Positions 52,262 through 61,997 are shown, counted from the stretch's first letter. The stretch: DNA of 64,000 nucleotides from Microcoleus asticus IPMA8 (GCF_013179805.1 NZ_SRRZ01000003.1:42046-106045); one strand, 5' to 3'. The notes: generated from the sequence alone by a model not told the origin. Numbers and translations are program-made.

Positions 52262-53722
52262 TCATGGTTCAGGAATATAAGGAGGGCGATACACTCGAAT
52301 TGCCTGAATTGGAACTTTCCCATCTGTTTCGGGGACGATTTCGAGGATGTGTTTGGAGTTGCTTAAGTTCTGAGCCAGTGTTGTAGGGTATTCGCGGCTT
52401 GAATCTGCAATTTGTGACGGAACGTATGAATCAACAAACATCGGCCGCACCTGCCAGGAAATCTCAAAGCCTTTAGGCGTCTGTTTTTTAGAGTATTCAT
52501 AGGCATTTTTCAGCCACCAGTTTCTCGCTTCAATCACGACGCGGCCCGAGTTTGAGACAAACATTTCGTCGTTGGTACCGCTGCCGTCGTAACCTGTTTT
52601 AGAACCTACAACGTCAAATTTAAACTTGCTGGCGTCGCTGTTAATCTCTGTAATTACGGCTTTCCAATCTTCGACGATTAGCGGTTTTTGACTGGATACT
52701 TGGAGAATAGCCGGCCAAGCGACGCCAAGACTAAGGCTAGGTCTGGTGATGCTGTAAAGTTCAGGAAATTCTGAGGGTTTTTTGCCGTCGATCGCAATTC
52801 TAGCAGAAATTGCGTTGCCGTTGAAGGTTTTATCGGCGATCGCATCTATTCTATTTCCTTCAAATTCTAAAACCAATTTGCCATCTTTCCACTTAACATC
52901 GTTGCCAACTTTATAGTTTTTCACTAAATCCTGAGCCGGTTGAGGAGAATTTGGCTTGTATCGCAGGTGCGGTTTTATCAGAGCAGCTAGGAGAAAATTT
53001 CCCCAATCGTTGAGGTGAATTTCATCCCTTAATAGCTGTTGTGGCTGCAAGCGATTATCTTTCAAATACCGCATCCAAGGTTCACGAATTTCGGCGATTT
53101 CGCAGCCGTATTTATCGGCTAACTCAGGCAGCCATTTAGTAGAATGAGTGTTGTGCCATTCGTATCTGTTGACTGAATTTGGATCGTCGCTGTTGCCTGT
53201 CGGCATCCAGTCGATGTGGTCTGAATGCAAGAGTATTTCGCTAGCAGTGCGGCTGCGGACATTGGCAATTATGGCTTCGTAATCTTCACCGCCTCCGTAG
53301 ACGTGAAAAATGAGCAAGTCTGGATAAAAAGGATACAAATCGTGTTCGCTGGGACGGATTAAAATCGGGGCAGAAAATCCTCCTATCGCCCGATTTTCCA
53401 CAATCAAATCTGCATTGGGAAATCGCTGTCTCAAATCCTTCGCTACATCTTTCCACCAATCTTGCTCAGTGATGGATTGACCGTAGAATAGAATACGCAC
53501 TTGGCGGCGGTCTGTTGGAGTGCTTGCAGCAAGTAGCCCCATCGTCCTTTGAATCCTAGCTCCAAAAGTAGCATTATTTTCAATAGGAGCAGGCGGGGGA
53601 AATGGCGTATCAGCCGCTATTTTTTTGATGAGCGGAACTAACAGAAAGCTCAGACACAAAAAAAGCAGCCACAAGTAGCGATAAATCTTTGATTTTCTGC
53701 TATTTCCTTGCTGTTTTGCCAT
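52262..53722 (-). CDS. SGNH/GDSL-type hydrolase, membrane anchored
   Basis: 486 residues. A basic N-terminus and one hydrophobic helix (YLWLLFLCLSFLLVPLI) act as signal anchor, so the protein is exported or periplasmic. The hydrolase begins at RQVRILFYGQSIT, where the GDS motif reads GQS; RAIGGFSAPI and DLLIFHVYGGG match blocks II and III. EIHLNDWGNFLLA resembles block V with its catalytic Asp/His. The C-terminal ~200 residues are a beta-rich domain of unknown role. SGNH enzymes are esterases or acetyl-xylan/polysaccharide deacetylases; the substrate is unknown. The ATG at 53722 is chosen over a GTG ten codons upstream. Confidence 0.78.
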   Translation of the reverse strand: MAKQQGNSRKSKIYRYLWLLFLCLSFLLVPLIKKIAADTPFPPPAPIENNATFGARIQRTMGLLAASTPTDRRQVRILFYGQSITEQDWWKDVAKDLRQRFPNADLIVENRAIGGFSAPILIRPSEHDLYPFYPDLLIFHVYGGGEDYEAIIANVRSRTASEILLHSDHIDWMPTGNSDDPNSVNRYEWHNTHSTKWLPELADKYGCEIAEIREPWMRYLKDNRLQPQQLLRDEIHLNDWGNFLLAALIKPHLRYKPNSPQPAQDLVKNYKVGNDVKWKDGKLVLEFEGNRIDAIADKTFNGNAISARIAIDGKKPSEFPELYSITRPSLSLGVAWPAILQVSSQKPLIVEDWKAVITEINSDASKFKFDVVGSKTGYDGSGTNDEMFVSNSGRVVIEARNWWLKNAYEYSKKQTPKGFEISWQVRPMFVDSYVPSQIADSSREYPTTLAQNLSNSKHILEIVPETDGKVPIQAIRVYRPPYIPEP

Positions 53723-54071
53723 TGTTTTATTTTTCCATTCTTTAAATCCCACCCATAACTAAGCTGTTGGGTATCTAAATTATATTTTTGAGCGGGCGTC
53801 CCGCCCACCCACAACAACTTCATCAAACTTGACTGTAAAATTTAGATAAGCCTGGGCTTACCAAGAGTAGCTTTACGGTGCGCAATGCGCACCTCACTAG
53901 AGCTTTCGGGTACTGAACAATGCGACCTCACGAGTAGCTTCCGGGTACTGGGCTGGCGCACCTCACGAGTAGCTGTAGTTTAGCCTGTATCGAAATATAT
54001 TACCAAATTGAGCGAGACATAAAGTGATATAATGCCAGCTAATTAATTGCCAGAGATCGATCGCACGTCAA
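53723..54071. repeat. Intergenic gap with ~35-bp tandem repeat
   Basis: No gene. ACCTCACTAGAGCTTTCGGG..., ACCTCACGAGTAGCTTCCGG... and a partial third unit lie in tandem at 53891-53975 with period 34-35. They are preceded by the dispersed GGTGCGCAATGCGCACCT palindrome (53879-53896). A short hairpin GCGGGCGTCCCGC lies at 53793-53805. Confidence 0.65.
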
Positions 54072-54416
54072 ATGGATTACAAAACAGCCCGCAGTTTTCT
54101 GATCGACCAAGGAACCGCCCTGGAAACCAAGAAAAATCCCGACGCCTTCCTGATGCGTCTCAAACAAGGTCAGCCTCCCGTACCCGGACAGGTGACATCG
54201 ATTTTATTAGCTTTAAAAATATTGTTTGAGGGCCTGCAAGAATCTCCAATGCTCGATCGACAATTAATCTCGGCACTGCATTTACTGTCAGTAGAAGGTT
54301 TGCAGCAATTTGAAGCAGGACTGCGCAAAGGAGTTTCTTGGCCACCGTTGCTGAAAGAAGACTTAAATCGAATTGCGATCGCAGTCAAGAATATCTTTTC
54401 CGGCGTCTGGCAATAA
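54072..54416 (+). CDS. Unknown 114-residue protein
   Basis: A compact, mostly helical protein: MDYKTARSFLIDQGTALETK, PPVPGQVTSILLALKILFEG, DRQLISALHLLSVEGLQQFE and a final LNRIAIAVKNIFSGVW. There are no motifs, signal peptide or membrane segments. I do not recognise a characterised family, though relatives in cyanobacteria are, to my memory, annotated as hypothetical or loosely as dethiobiotin synthetase. Codon use resembles neighbouring genes, and the frame fits the gap well. Confidence 0.7.
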   Translation: MDYKTARSFLIDQGTALETKKNPDAFLMRLKQGQPPVPGQVTSILLALKILFEGLQESPMLDRQLISALHLLSVEGLQQFEAGLRKGVSWPPLLKEDLNRIAIAVKNIFSGVWQ

Positions 54417-54578
54417 TTTAGCTCGGCAACCACCCCTCCCGATACCCACCGCCAGCAGACTCAACTTTTTATTATACAAATTTTTGTAAAAAAATCTGTA
54501 AATCTTGCTACATTTACCCTCGAATTGTGGCATCTTAATATAAGAATCGATTCTAACAAGCAATTGGAGAAACTACTC

Positions 54579-54827
54579 ATGAACGCAGAAGAAAAAGCTA
54601 GACAACTAATTGCACAAGAAAGGCAGCATAGCGAACACTTACAAGACTCTATGCTCAACCGTTCCTCCCACGAGCTAGAAACACCTAGCGAGGGAATTAC
54701 TGAAGAAAAAGCCAGAGAATTAATGGCTCAAGAACGGCAGCACAGTGAACACCTGCACGACTCTATGTTAAGCCGTTCCTCCCAAAAGGTAGAGGCATCG
54801 CTCGCACCCGATGACACTCACAAATAA
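54579..54827 (+). CDS. 82-residue protein with an internal duplication
   Basis: ATG 54579 is preceded by GGAGAA at about 54566-54571 with good spacing. The protein is two copies of a ~28-residue unit (residues ~4-31 and ~42-69). Each has the pattern EEKARxLxAQERQHSEHLxDSMLxRSS and is followed by a hydrophilic tail. It is highly charged, likely helical, and has no membrane segment or signal. I recognise no family. The duplication is in frame and both copies are well kept, which argues for selection on the unit. Confidence 0.72.
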   Translation: MNAEEKARQLIAQERQHSEHLQDSMLNRSSHELETPSEGITEEKARELMAQERQHSEHLHDSMLSRSSQKVEASLAPDDTHK

Positions 54828-55518
54828 ATTTTGTTAACACAGGACTTACGGACAAAAACTCAAGAAACCGGGTTTTTATACCAGGACAAAGCGCTGTAAA
54901 AATGTTTTTGTGTAAACAACCAGGTTTCTGCGTTCCGTGCGACCGCAGTACAGCAAAACTATACTCAAATCGAGGAGGATTGTAGGTGCAATCAACACAG
55001 CCCCTGCTTGGTTTGCAGTCACTATCACAAACCTCAACGCGCCATATATAGCAAGAGAAAAGCCAAACTTTACTACTCGCGAAAGCTTTCGAGGGATGCC
55101 AAAAGAGCTGGCAGTTCCGCCAGCGCAGCCGACACCAAAGCCTCATCTTTGTAAACTCGCGATCGGACAGTGCGGATACTTTTAGACGCCGAGGTGATAG
55201 AGCCTCGCAGTTCCGAGTTTTCGGTTTCAACTAGCCCTAAATTTTTTGTTCTTCCCGTCCGGCCAAACATAGCAGTATCCTCTGTTTATCCCTAGATATG
55301 CGCCCGTAAAATTTCTCAGGGCTTGCTCAATATTTCTATTGTTCCTCAGATGGGTAATAGAGATGAAATCATGAAATAATTATTCACGATCAGTAGGGAT
55401 CAACTTAAACTACATAACAACTCTTATTAATTTGTTACACGAGGCGTTTGTTTAAGCCGATCGCCCGCAACGACACAGACACCAGCAAGCAAAAAGGCGA
55501 TCGCCCCTACAATCGCCG
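54828..55518. other. Mostly non-coding gap
   Basis: 690 bases. An AAACCGGGTTT repeat is at about 54866 and HIP1-type sites lie near 55459 and 55497. Only one small minus-strand frame (55073-55270) is gene-like. The rest shows nothing convincing. Confidence 0.45.
55073..55270 (-). CDS. Possible small protein of 65 residues
   Basis: An ATG-initiated frame beginning MFGRTGRTKNLGLVETENSE, then SKSIRTVRSRVYKDEALVSA and LAELPALLASLESFRE. It has a helical, protein-like composition with a regular leucine pattern. There is no obvious Shine-Dalgarno sequence and no family is recognised. It would be alone on its strand in a long gap. A chance frame is possible. Confidence 0.35.
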   Translation of the reverse strand: MFGRTGRTKNLGLVETENSELRGSITSASKSIRTVRSRVYKDEALVSAALAELPALLASLESFRE

Positions 55519-55542
55519 TTGTCACAGCAGGAACTGCTATCT

Positions 55543-55935
55543 ATGATTTTAACTTTTAGTCCAGTAACAGTTATAAGTCAAATCAGGCCGACTGTCCAAA
55601 GCTTACCCGACGGAGACTACCGCTACCGAGACTCCTTTGTGCTCGATCGACCTTTTCGAGAAATCCAATTTCGCAAACAAGATATATACATCACCGGCAG
55701 CGATTCCGACAAACGCACGGGAAAAAGTTACTGCTTCCGGGGAATCCCCCAGCAGAACAACATTATTAACATCACGGTAGCGATCGAAATTTCCCCGAAA
55801 ACAGCACAGCAAACCGAGTGGAAATTATCACGGGGAAACCCAATTAATTTCGACAAGCTTTATCCGCTGCAAGCTGCGCCGGGATTAGAATTGTACAAAT
55901 GCCTAACAGCCTTTTTACCAAAATTGATGGATTAG
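55543..55935 (+). CDS. Unknown 130-residue protein
   Basis: Begins MILTFSPVTVISQIRPTVQS and ends LELYKCLTAFLPKLMD. The middle (SFVLDRPFREIQFRKQDIYI) is beta-rich with several basic residues. ATG 55543 has AGGA about 11 bases upstream; a TTG eight codons earlier is possible. There is no signal peptide or membrane segment, and I recognise no family. Confidence 0.6.
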   Translation: MILTFSPVTVISQIRPTVQSLPDGDYRYRDSFVLDRPFREIQFRKQDIYITGSDSDKRTGKSYCFRGIPQQNNIINITVAIEISPKTAQQTEWKLSRGNPINFDKLYPLQAAPGLELYKCLTAFLPKLMD

Positions 55936-56018
55936 TTACTCGTTACTTGTTAGTGGTTATTTTTTAATCGCTTTGGCTTGTTAATAACCAAAAACATTCG
56001 TTAAGAGTTAACAATTAA

Positions 56019-56046
56019 CAGTCAACAGTCAACAGTCAACAGTCAA
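56019..56046 (+). repeat. CAGTCAA heptamer tandem repeat x4
   Basis: Four exact CAGTCAA units lie just downstream of the lysozyme-like gene. A related GACTGTT array is at 59237-59252. Confidence 0.9.
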
Positions 56047-56064
56047 CCGCAAAGATTTAACTCT

Positions 56065-57351
56065 CTAAGAACCAGCATTTTCCAATTCTTCCCGCAGCAT
56101 TTCCCGGTAGACTTTCGGCAAACTAGAACTCATAGAATTGTTTTCAATTCCATATCCCAAACTCGTCCAAGTTCCCGAAAGCATCCGCAATACCTCAGTT
56201 AATCTTTCCTGCCGCAGCATTTCTGAAATATCAGCTTTCCAAAACTTGCGATCGCTCAACCAAGCATAAACCACAGCATCCTGATCTTCGGGTTCAAAAC
56301 TGTAATCTTCCCAAAATAAAAAATTAGCAGGACGGGCCTGATAGCGCTTAGCTTTCTCCTTCCAAGTGGTAGTCAGAAATTGATACCTGCCCGCGGCCGT
56401 AGTACACTTGCCCCGATTCGGGCCATTAACAATTTTCACGCACCAGTCAGGATGGCGGCTCAAATCTAATATATATTTGCCCCCGTAAACAACGTGATAA
56501 GGCCGAGAAACATTCGACTCGCTAGCAGAAATAGTACGCATTAAGGCTCGAATGTAAGGATCGCCGGTTTTCATAGCCAGCGGCGGCAATTTTCTCCCCT
56601 CACTCGCCGACTGTGACAACTGCTGATTTCCCCGCAAATTGGCAACAAAAAAAACACCGCCGCCAATCACAGCCCCGATTAAAAGTAGAAATCCGAGTAT
56701 TTGAATTTCCGATTGCCTCAGCAAACCCCTTTTTCGACGGCTCAATTTCTCAGCTTCTAGCCAAGTCATTTCTATTTCCGCAATTTCGGCTAATCTTCGA
56801 GCCGCCCGCATCCGGCGCACCCGAAAATCGTATTGATATAGCGGCGCGGCTAACAGGGTTAAACTCGATAAAACCCCAGCCAATTTGATGAGCCAGAAAT
56901 CGAATTCACCGGCGATCGCAACATTTGTTAGAGTAGATATTCCTGTTAGTAATTGAGCCGGATCGATCGATCGCGCTGGCCAATAAAAAATCGCAAGTTG
57001 CACCAACAGCGACAGATTGAATGCAAAAAAAATCACTACAACAGCATTCAAGCCTTCTCGCAAGTGCGATCGCATACCAGTGCGTCGGCGCTTGAACTTG
57101 CGCGCAACGCGAAAGCGGCTCGGCAGCGTAATTAGTAAGGGATTTAAGATTTTGACGACTAAAAAGTGACAAATAGAAAACAAAGGTAACTGAATCAGCC
57201 AAGCCGCCAGCAGTAGAGTCAGAAAGCCGATATCGTCGCTGACAAAAGGAATGCCCCTGCGAAGGACAAAACTAAAACTCTGAGCGAGAGCAAATGCCCT
57301 TAACCACGAAATCGGATAGGGGAACCAAGCTGGCCACTTGAGAGTTTTCAT
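56065..57351 (-). CDS. Membrane-anchored lysozyme-like protein (GH104 type)
   Basis: 428 residues. The N-terminal ~250 residues hold several hydrophobic segments (FLTLLLAAWLIQLPLFSICHFLV, then VVVIFFAFNLSLLVQLAIFY and ILGFLLLIGAVIGGGVFFVA). The C-terminal ~165 residues resemble lambda gpR/GH104 lytic transglycosylase: RALMRTISASES with the likely catalytic Glu replaced or shifted, GGKYILDLSRHPD, and TTAAGRYQFLTTTW. It probably cleaves peptidoglycan in the periplasm. An alternative TTG start 7 codons upstream (57372) exists; the ATG is preferred. This could be a cell-wall remodelling enzyme or a prophage-derived gene; no phage genes are nearby. Confidence 0.78.
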   Translation of the reverse strand: MKTLKWPAWFPYPISWLRAFALAQSFSFVLRRGIPFVSDDIGFLTLLLAAWLIQLPLFSICHFLVVKILNPLLITLPSRFRVARKFKRRRTGMRSHLREGLNAVVVIFFAFNLSLLVQLAIFYWPARSIDPAQLLTGISTLTNVAIAGEFDFWLIKLAGVLSSLTLLAAPLYQYDFRVRRMRAARRLAEIAEIEMTWLEAEKLSRRKRGLLRQSEIQILGFLLLIGAVIGGGVFFVANLRGNQQLSQSASEGRKLPPLAMKTGDPYIRALMRTISASESNVSRPYHVVYGGKYILDLSRHPDWCVKIVNGPNRGKCTTAAGRYQFLTTTWKEKAKRYQARPANFLFWEDYSFEPEDQDAVVYAWLSDRKFWKADISEMLRQERLTEVLRMLSGTWTSLGYGIENNSMSSSLPKVYREMLREELENAGS

Positions 57352-57509
57352 GCTGAGAGAGGGAAATTTCAACGGCGAATAGTAAAACTATTAAGATTTT
57401 GCCAGATTTGGCGATCGGAAAATTGGTGTCGGGTGCGTCAGCCCCAATCTTTGACCCACATCAAAGTGTTTTTTGTCTGACGCACCGAACCCAAGCGAGC
57501 CTAATTCAA

Positions 57510-58169
57510 TCAAATCACAGCAGCAAACAACTCCTCAAAACTCTTTTGCGGAGCCTCCGACTTCGCCACAATTTCCACAACCTTGTTGCGAGAAGTCGGT
57601 TGAAACAGCGCCTCCACGCACACTTGGGCTACCTTAGTGCGGGGAATGCTACCGTCTGATAGTTTGTCCGCAGCAGCCATGACGATCGCATCTGAATTAT
57701 CCTCATTTTTGAGACCGCCCGGACGGACGATCGTATAAGTCAATCCGCTTTTTTGCAAATACTCCTCGGCTTGCTTTTTCCAAACCAGAATCAGCCAGAA
57801 CAAATTCAGCGGGTGAAAAAAGTTAGAGACGCACAGAGAAGTCACGAGCACAAAATGCTCAATTCCCTTAGCCTTAGCTGCATCCACCAAATTTTTAGTA
57901 CCTTCAAAATCCACCTTGTAAGGCGCTGTTGGGTCAAAACCAGGGGCTGCCCCTGTCGCGCACAGCAACACCGTACTATCGCCGATGGCATCGCCCAGGG
58001 AAGTCGCATTTAATACATCTCCAGTCACTAACTCAGCCTCCGGTGGTAAAATTTGCCTAGCTGTTTCTAGATTTCGAACTAAAGCGCGCACGGGAATGCC
58101 TCGCTTGACCAATTCTGCGACGATTCGGCGGCCAGTCTGACCTGTGGCTCCTGCTACAAATGCTTTCAT
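57510..58169 (-). CDS. Atypical SDR, NAD(P)H-binding NmrA/Ycf39-like protein
   Basis: 219 residues. The dinucleotide-binding start MKAFVAGATGQTGRRIVAEL, LCATGA, TSLCVSN and an active-site-like YTIVRPGGL are typical of atypical SDRs (NAD(P)-dependent epimerase/reductase, NmrA or HSCARG group). There are no membrane segments. Cyanobacterial relatives include Ycf39, which assists photosystem II assembly, and various redox-sensing proteins, but this protein is shorter. The precise role is unknown. It is divergent from the DUF1997 gene, with 121 bases between starts. Confidence 0.85.
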   Translation of the reverse strand: MKAFVAGATGQTGRRIVAELVKRGIPVRALVRNLETARQILPPEAELVTGDVLNATSLGDAIGDSTVLLCATGAAPGFDPTAPYKVDFEGTKNLVDAAKAKGIEHFVLVTSLCVSNFFHPLNLFWLILVWKKQAEEYLQKSGLTYTIVRPGGLKNEDNSDAIVMAAADKLSDGSIPRTKVAQVCVEALFQPTSRNKVVEIVAKSEAPQKSFEELFAAVI

Positions 58170-58290
58170 AAGTCGAGTTATGCTGAACTAGGGTAAGTTT
58201 TGTTACTATCAATTTCTCAATTGTAGGGAGGAAACTTCCTTAACACATCCCCAACCAGATTGATTGGCGTGTATAACAGGAGAGCATACA

Positions 58291-59004
58291 ATGAAGCAGG
58301 ATTCCGCTGAATATCAAACTTTTGAAGCTTCTGACGAAAATTACTACGCAGATGCGAGTTTCCGACAGCCGGAAAGTGGCAGCGCGGAGGCAGGAGAGGA
58401 AGTTGAGCCGATTTGGTTTCACACACATTTTGAAGACAGCATGGAGATGTACGCGGATGCGGAGACGGTGGCGAAGCATTTGAACAACCACAAGACTTGG
58501 TTTTGCCAGTGCGCTTCGCCGATGAAGGCCCAGCCGCTCGGCGAAAACGGCTATGATTTATTAATCGGGCGTTTTGGGGCTTTTGGCTACTGCGTTGAAG
58601 CGAGAATTGGTTTAGAGTTGCTGCCTCCTGACGCTGAAGGCTGCTATTTGATTAAGACTATTCCGGTTCCGAATTATACCTCGCCGGGGTATGAGGTGGA
58701 TTTTCGATCGGCGATGAAGCTAGTGGAGATACCGTCTCAGGAGTTTGCCGCCGATTGGCCGAGCTCGGAACGTGCTAAGCTGCCGCCTGCTATTACCAGT
58801 GCTGCGTGGAAGCTGGATTTGGCTGTGGGGGTTTGCTTTCCCAAGTTTATTCGATCGATGTCTCAACCTTTAATAGAAAAAACCGGCGATGCGCTTTTGG
58901 AAAAAATTATTAAACAAGTTAACCGCCGCTTGACTTATAAAACTCAGCTTGTGTTTCACGAAAGTTTGGGGATTCCTTTTCCGAAAAATCCTCATAAACA
59001 TTAA
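58291..59004 (+). CDS. DUF1997 family protein
   Basis: 237 residues starting at ATG 58291, which follows a strong AGGAGA about 7 bases upstream. FHTHFEDSMEMYADAETVAKHL, a cysteine-containing FCQCASPM and LLIGRFGAFGYCVEARIGLEL fit the DUF1997 family, found in cyanobacteria and chloroplasts and with no established function. The fold is predicted to resemble START/SRPBCC ligand-binding domains. No signal peptide or membrane segment is seen. Confidence 0.82.
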   Translation: MKQDSAEYQTFEASDENYYADASFRQPESGSAEAGEEVEPIWFHTHFEDSMEMYADAETVAKHLNNHKTWFCQCASPMKAQPLGENGYDLLIGRFGAFGYCVEARIGLELLPPDAEGCYLIKTIPVPNYTSPGYEVDFRSAMKLVEIPSQEFAADWPSSERAKLPPAITSAAWKLDLAVGVCFPKFIRSMSQPLIEKTGDALLEKIIKQVNRRLTYKTQLVFHESLGIPFPKNPHKH

Positions 59005-59783
59005 CAAGACTTGCGTTCTAACTCACATTTGTAGGGTGCGCACTGCGCACCTTACTCATAAGTGCGAGCGTAATAAATCATACTTTTTGAGATTTTAGAC
59101 TTCGGCGCGAGCGCTCAGGCGAACTATTTTAGATTAAAGAAGTGGGAATAACTGATTGTGTATGGCTGGGGAACACGGCCCTACAGTTGCTTTTTTGAAA
59201 CTGATATCATATCAATTGCAGTTGCACGAGCCAGATGACTGTTGACTGTTGACTAAAATTATGCTTTCGGAACAACTGACTGTTTGCACAGTTGAACAAT
59301 ACCGATGCAACCAAAAACGATATCACTTCCTTCGCGTGCTTAGGGCGCACCTTACCCCTGTTTTATTGAACGCAACATTTGCTTGACCATTTAAGCGAAA
59401 TAACCAAGTTATTGCTAATACAGTTTAAGGGTAAGGTCATGATTGCATTTTGACATATGCTCTTTTACGATCGGGCCAATTAGTTTTTATTCTGGGTAAA
59501 CTTAGCACAGGGTGAAACACAATAGTTTCAAGTCAGAGCCAATCAACTTCGACAGCATTGTTATTACAAGATTCTCCTTCTGTCATCATGCTTTCCCTTT
59601 TTATTACCTCATGATGAAGTAGTGTAGCCGATGCAGTTCTAAGCTGGCTCGGATCGCCCTCCGAAACCAGCAAGTGTCTCAGATCACAAAAGCGATCGCT
59701 CCCGCTCACTACCAAAAAACCTAAAATTATGTCACATTAAGTAAAGGGTTATCAAAGAACTCTTGCCATATCCGTAAAAAGTT
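59005..59783. other. Long non-coding gap with GTGCGCAC palindromes
   Basis: 779 bases. TAGGGTGCGCACTGCGCACCTTA (59032-59054) is a palindromic repeat also seen near 34637 and 53879. A GACTGTT tandem run is at 59237-59252. A small minus-strand frame (59533-59715) is present but unconvincing. The region likely carries the promoter of the hybrid kinase. Confidence 0.5.
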
Positions 59784-61997
59784 ATGACAACAAAACTAAG
59801 AGCTACAGACACAGAGAAAATGGAGATAGACGGGCAGCAGTTGAAAGCAGACCAAGAACTGATTCTCAATCAAGTAGACAATCCGATCGCTCTGTTCGAC
59901 TCGTCGGACTGCTTAGTTTTGTTTAACAAAAAATTGGCCGGAACTTGGGGAATGTCCCCAGAATGGCTCGCAACAAAGCCCAAGTGCCATGTGCTGTTTG
60001 CGGAAATTGTCGATCGGGGTTACTTGTCAGTCCAGCAGTGGCAACAGTTTAAGCAAGCACTGGAAAAATCTCAGAATGGAAGTTTATCATATTATTTCGA
60101 GCAATCCAATGCGGTTTGTTTGGAGGTGTGCGTCACGATTACCAACAGCGGCGGACGGCTGTTTATCTTTCGAGACGTTACGGTATACCAAAACTCCCAA
60201 GCTAGCTTGAACGCAGAAGTCCGGCGGCTGACATTTCTGTTAGGTTTAACTGAACGGCTGCAAAACTCTGACAGTTTGCAAGAAATAGGTCATTTTGCCC
60301 TCACCTATCTGGTAGAGGCAATGAATGCATCTTTCGGAGATGTCAAGGTGATTAGCGGCAAGGGAAACGATCGGTTTGCGGCGGCGATTTACAACCAAGT
60401 TTCTAGTGAATTTCTGGCTACTTACGGGGAACCAGTCGCCGCAGGAATGCAAGAATTGCTCGACAAAGGCATTCCCTACGGCATAGGTTTGCTGTGGGAA
60501 GTAGTGAAAACTGGTAAACCTTTGTTCGTCGAGGATTATGCCCAACATCCCAATGCCGTGCCGGAATTTCGGCATCCGGGAATCGGACAACTGGGCATTT
60601 TTCCGATCGCAGCTACTAACGGCACGATTATCGGCGTACTGACGCTGGAGTCCCGCAACGTCAAAAAACTGCAAACCGCCCTCAACCAAGAAGTGCTGGA
60701 GGCTGCTTGCCGGACTCTGGGGGCGGCGATCGAGCGGACTCAGACACAAGAAAATCTGCGCCAAGTTAACAAACAATTAGAGTATTCTTCTCAGTTGAAA
60801 TCCGAGTTTTTAGCCTCGATGTCTCACGAATTGCGGACGCCTCTCAACAGCATTCTCGGCTTTTCTGACTTGCTGCTGCGGCAATTTGCCGGACCCTTGA
60901 ACGATCGACAAATCAACTATGTAGAACTGATCGAAAAAAGCGGCCAGCACTTGTTGCAGCTAATCAACGATATTCTGGATCTTTCTAAAATAGAAGCCGG
61001 GAAAGTAGAACTAAACTTACAGCCGGTTCGCGTTCACGAACTCGCGACCGACTGTTTGAAAATGATGCAGCCTCGGGCAGACAAAAAGCGGATAGCTTTA
61101 TCTTTAGAACTCGACTATCGCATCACTAAAGTTTGGCTCGACGAACGGCGAATGCGACAAATTGCGATCAACTTACTTTCCAATGCCATTAAATTTACCC
61201 CCGAGCAGGGAGAAGTTAAACTCATCGGGCGTCTGGCCTATGGCAGCGAAATAAACGACGACTATCGGCCGGATTGTTCTCCTGTAAATGCCAGCACTCC
61301 TTATTTGTGTTTTGAGGTGAAAGACTCCGGCATCGGCATTCCTCAAGACCGCTGGCACTTGCTATTTCGACCTTTTCAACAGGTGGATTCTTCGCTGACT
61401 AGGCGCCACGAAGGTACAGGTTTGGGTTTGGCTTTGACGAAGCGACTGGCAGAATTGCACGGGGGGACTGTTTCTTTTCAATCAGTTTGCGATCGGGGAA
61501 GTGTTTTCCGCGTTTGGCTGCCTTTGACGGAGATGCGTCAAGAGTTGGAAAACTTTGCTTCTTGTGCCTTGGATTCCAAGCCAGTCCCTGCTTCTGCGAT
61601 TGCTTTACGAATTGGCAGGAAGCGGATTTTGGTTGTCGAAGACCAGCCTTTTAACCAAATGTTAATTTCTGAGGTGATGGAATTGGAGGGGTACGAGGTA
61701 CAGATACTCGCGGATGGGAAGGCGATGGTCGATCGTATTCTCGCCGCCTCTACTGCCCCGGAGTTGCTGCCGAATTTGATTTTGATGGACATTCAGTTGC
61801 CGGATGTTGACGGTTTTGAGTTGATGCGCCGAGTTAAAGCAGATCCTCTCTGGCAGTCGGTACCGATGATTGCGGTGACGGCGATGGCGATGCCCGGTGA
61901 CCGCGATCGATGTTTGGAAGCTGGGGCTTCTGCTTATTTGAGCAAGCCGCTGGATTTGAATTTGACGATCGCTACTGTTCGTTCTTTTCTCAGCTAA
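59784..61997 (+). CDS. Hybrid histidine kinase (PAS-GAF-HisKA-HATPase-REC)
   Basis: 737 residues. Order: PAS (~20-135), GAF (~150-315), HisKA (H348 in MSHELRTPLNSILGF), HATPase (NLLSNAIKFTP, GTGLGLALTKRL) and receiver (D669 in LILMDIQLPDVDG, lysine in LSKPLD). No membrane segments are seen, so it should be cytoplasmic. It ends with the receiver and has no HPt domain, so phosphate must pass to another protein. The receiver-adenylate cyclase gene 220 bases downstream is the obvious candidate output, similar to CyaC-type pathways, but the partner is inferred from proximity only. Confidence 0.92.
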   Translation: MTTKLRATDTEKMEIDGQQLKADQELILNQVDNPIALFDSSDCLVLFNKKLAGTWGMSPEWLATKPKCHVLFAEIVDRGYLSVQQWQQFKQALEKSQNGSLSYYFEQSNAVCLEVCVTITNSGGRLFIFRDVTVYQNSQASLNAEVRRLTFLLGLTERLQNSDSLQEIGHFALTYLVEAMNASFGDVKVISGKGNDRFAAAIYNQVSSEFLATYGEPVAAGMQELLDKGIPYGIGLLWEVVKTGKPLFVEDYAQHPNAVPEFRHPGIGQLGIFPIAATNGTIIGVLTLESRNVKKLQTALNQEVLEAACRTLGAAIERTQTQENLRQVNKQLEYSSQLKSEFLASMSHELRTPLNSILGFSDLLLRQFAGPLNDRQINYVELIEKSGQHLLQLINDILDLSKIEAGKVELNLQPVRVHELATDCLKMMQPRADKKRIALSLELDYRITKVWLDERRMRQIAINLLSNAIKFTPEQGEVKLIGRLAYGSEINDDYRPDCSPVNASTPYLCFEVKDSGIGIPQDRWHLLFRPFQQVDSSLTRRHEGTGLGLALTKRLAELHGGTVSFQSVCDRGSVFRVWLPLTEMRQELENFASCALDSKPVPASAIALRIGRKRILVVEDQPFNQMLISEVMELEGYEVQILADGKAMVDRILAASTAPELLPNLILMDIQLPDVDGFELMRRVKADPLWQSVPMIAVTAMAMPGDRDRCLEAGASAYLSKPLDLNLTIATVRSFLS

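Noticed and set aside
54763..55230. Minus-strand frame of 155 codons
   Set aside because: Overlaps the end of the duplicated small protein, is unusually rich in Cys/Trp/Arg, and has no ribosome binding site.
59533..59715. Minus-strand frame of 60 codons
   Set aside because: Ordinary start but no ribosome binding site, no family resemblance and no neighbour; length is within chance expectation.
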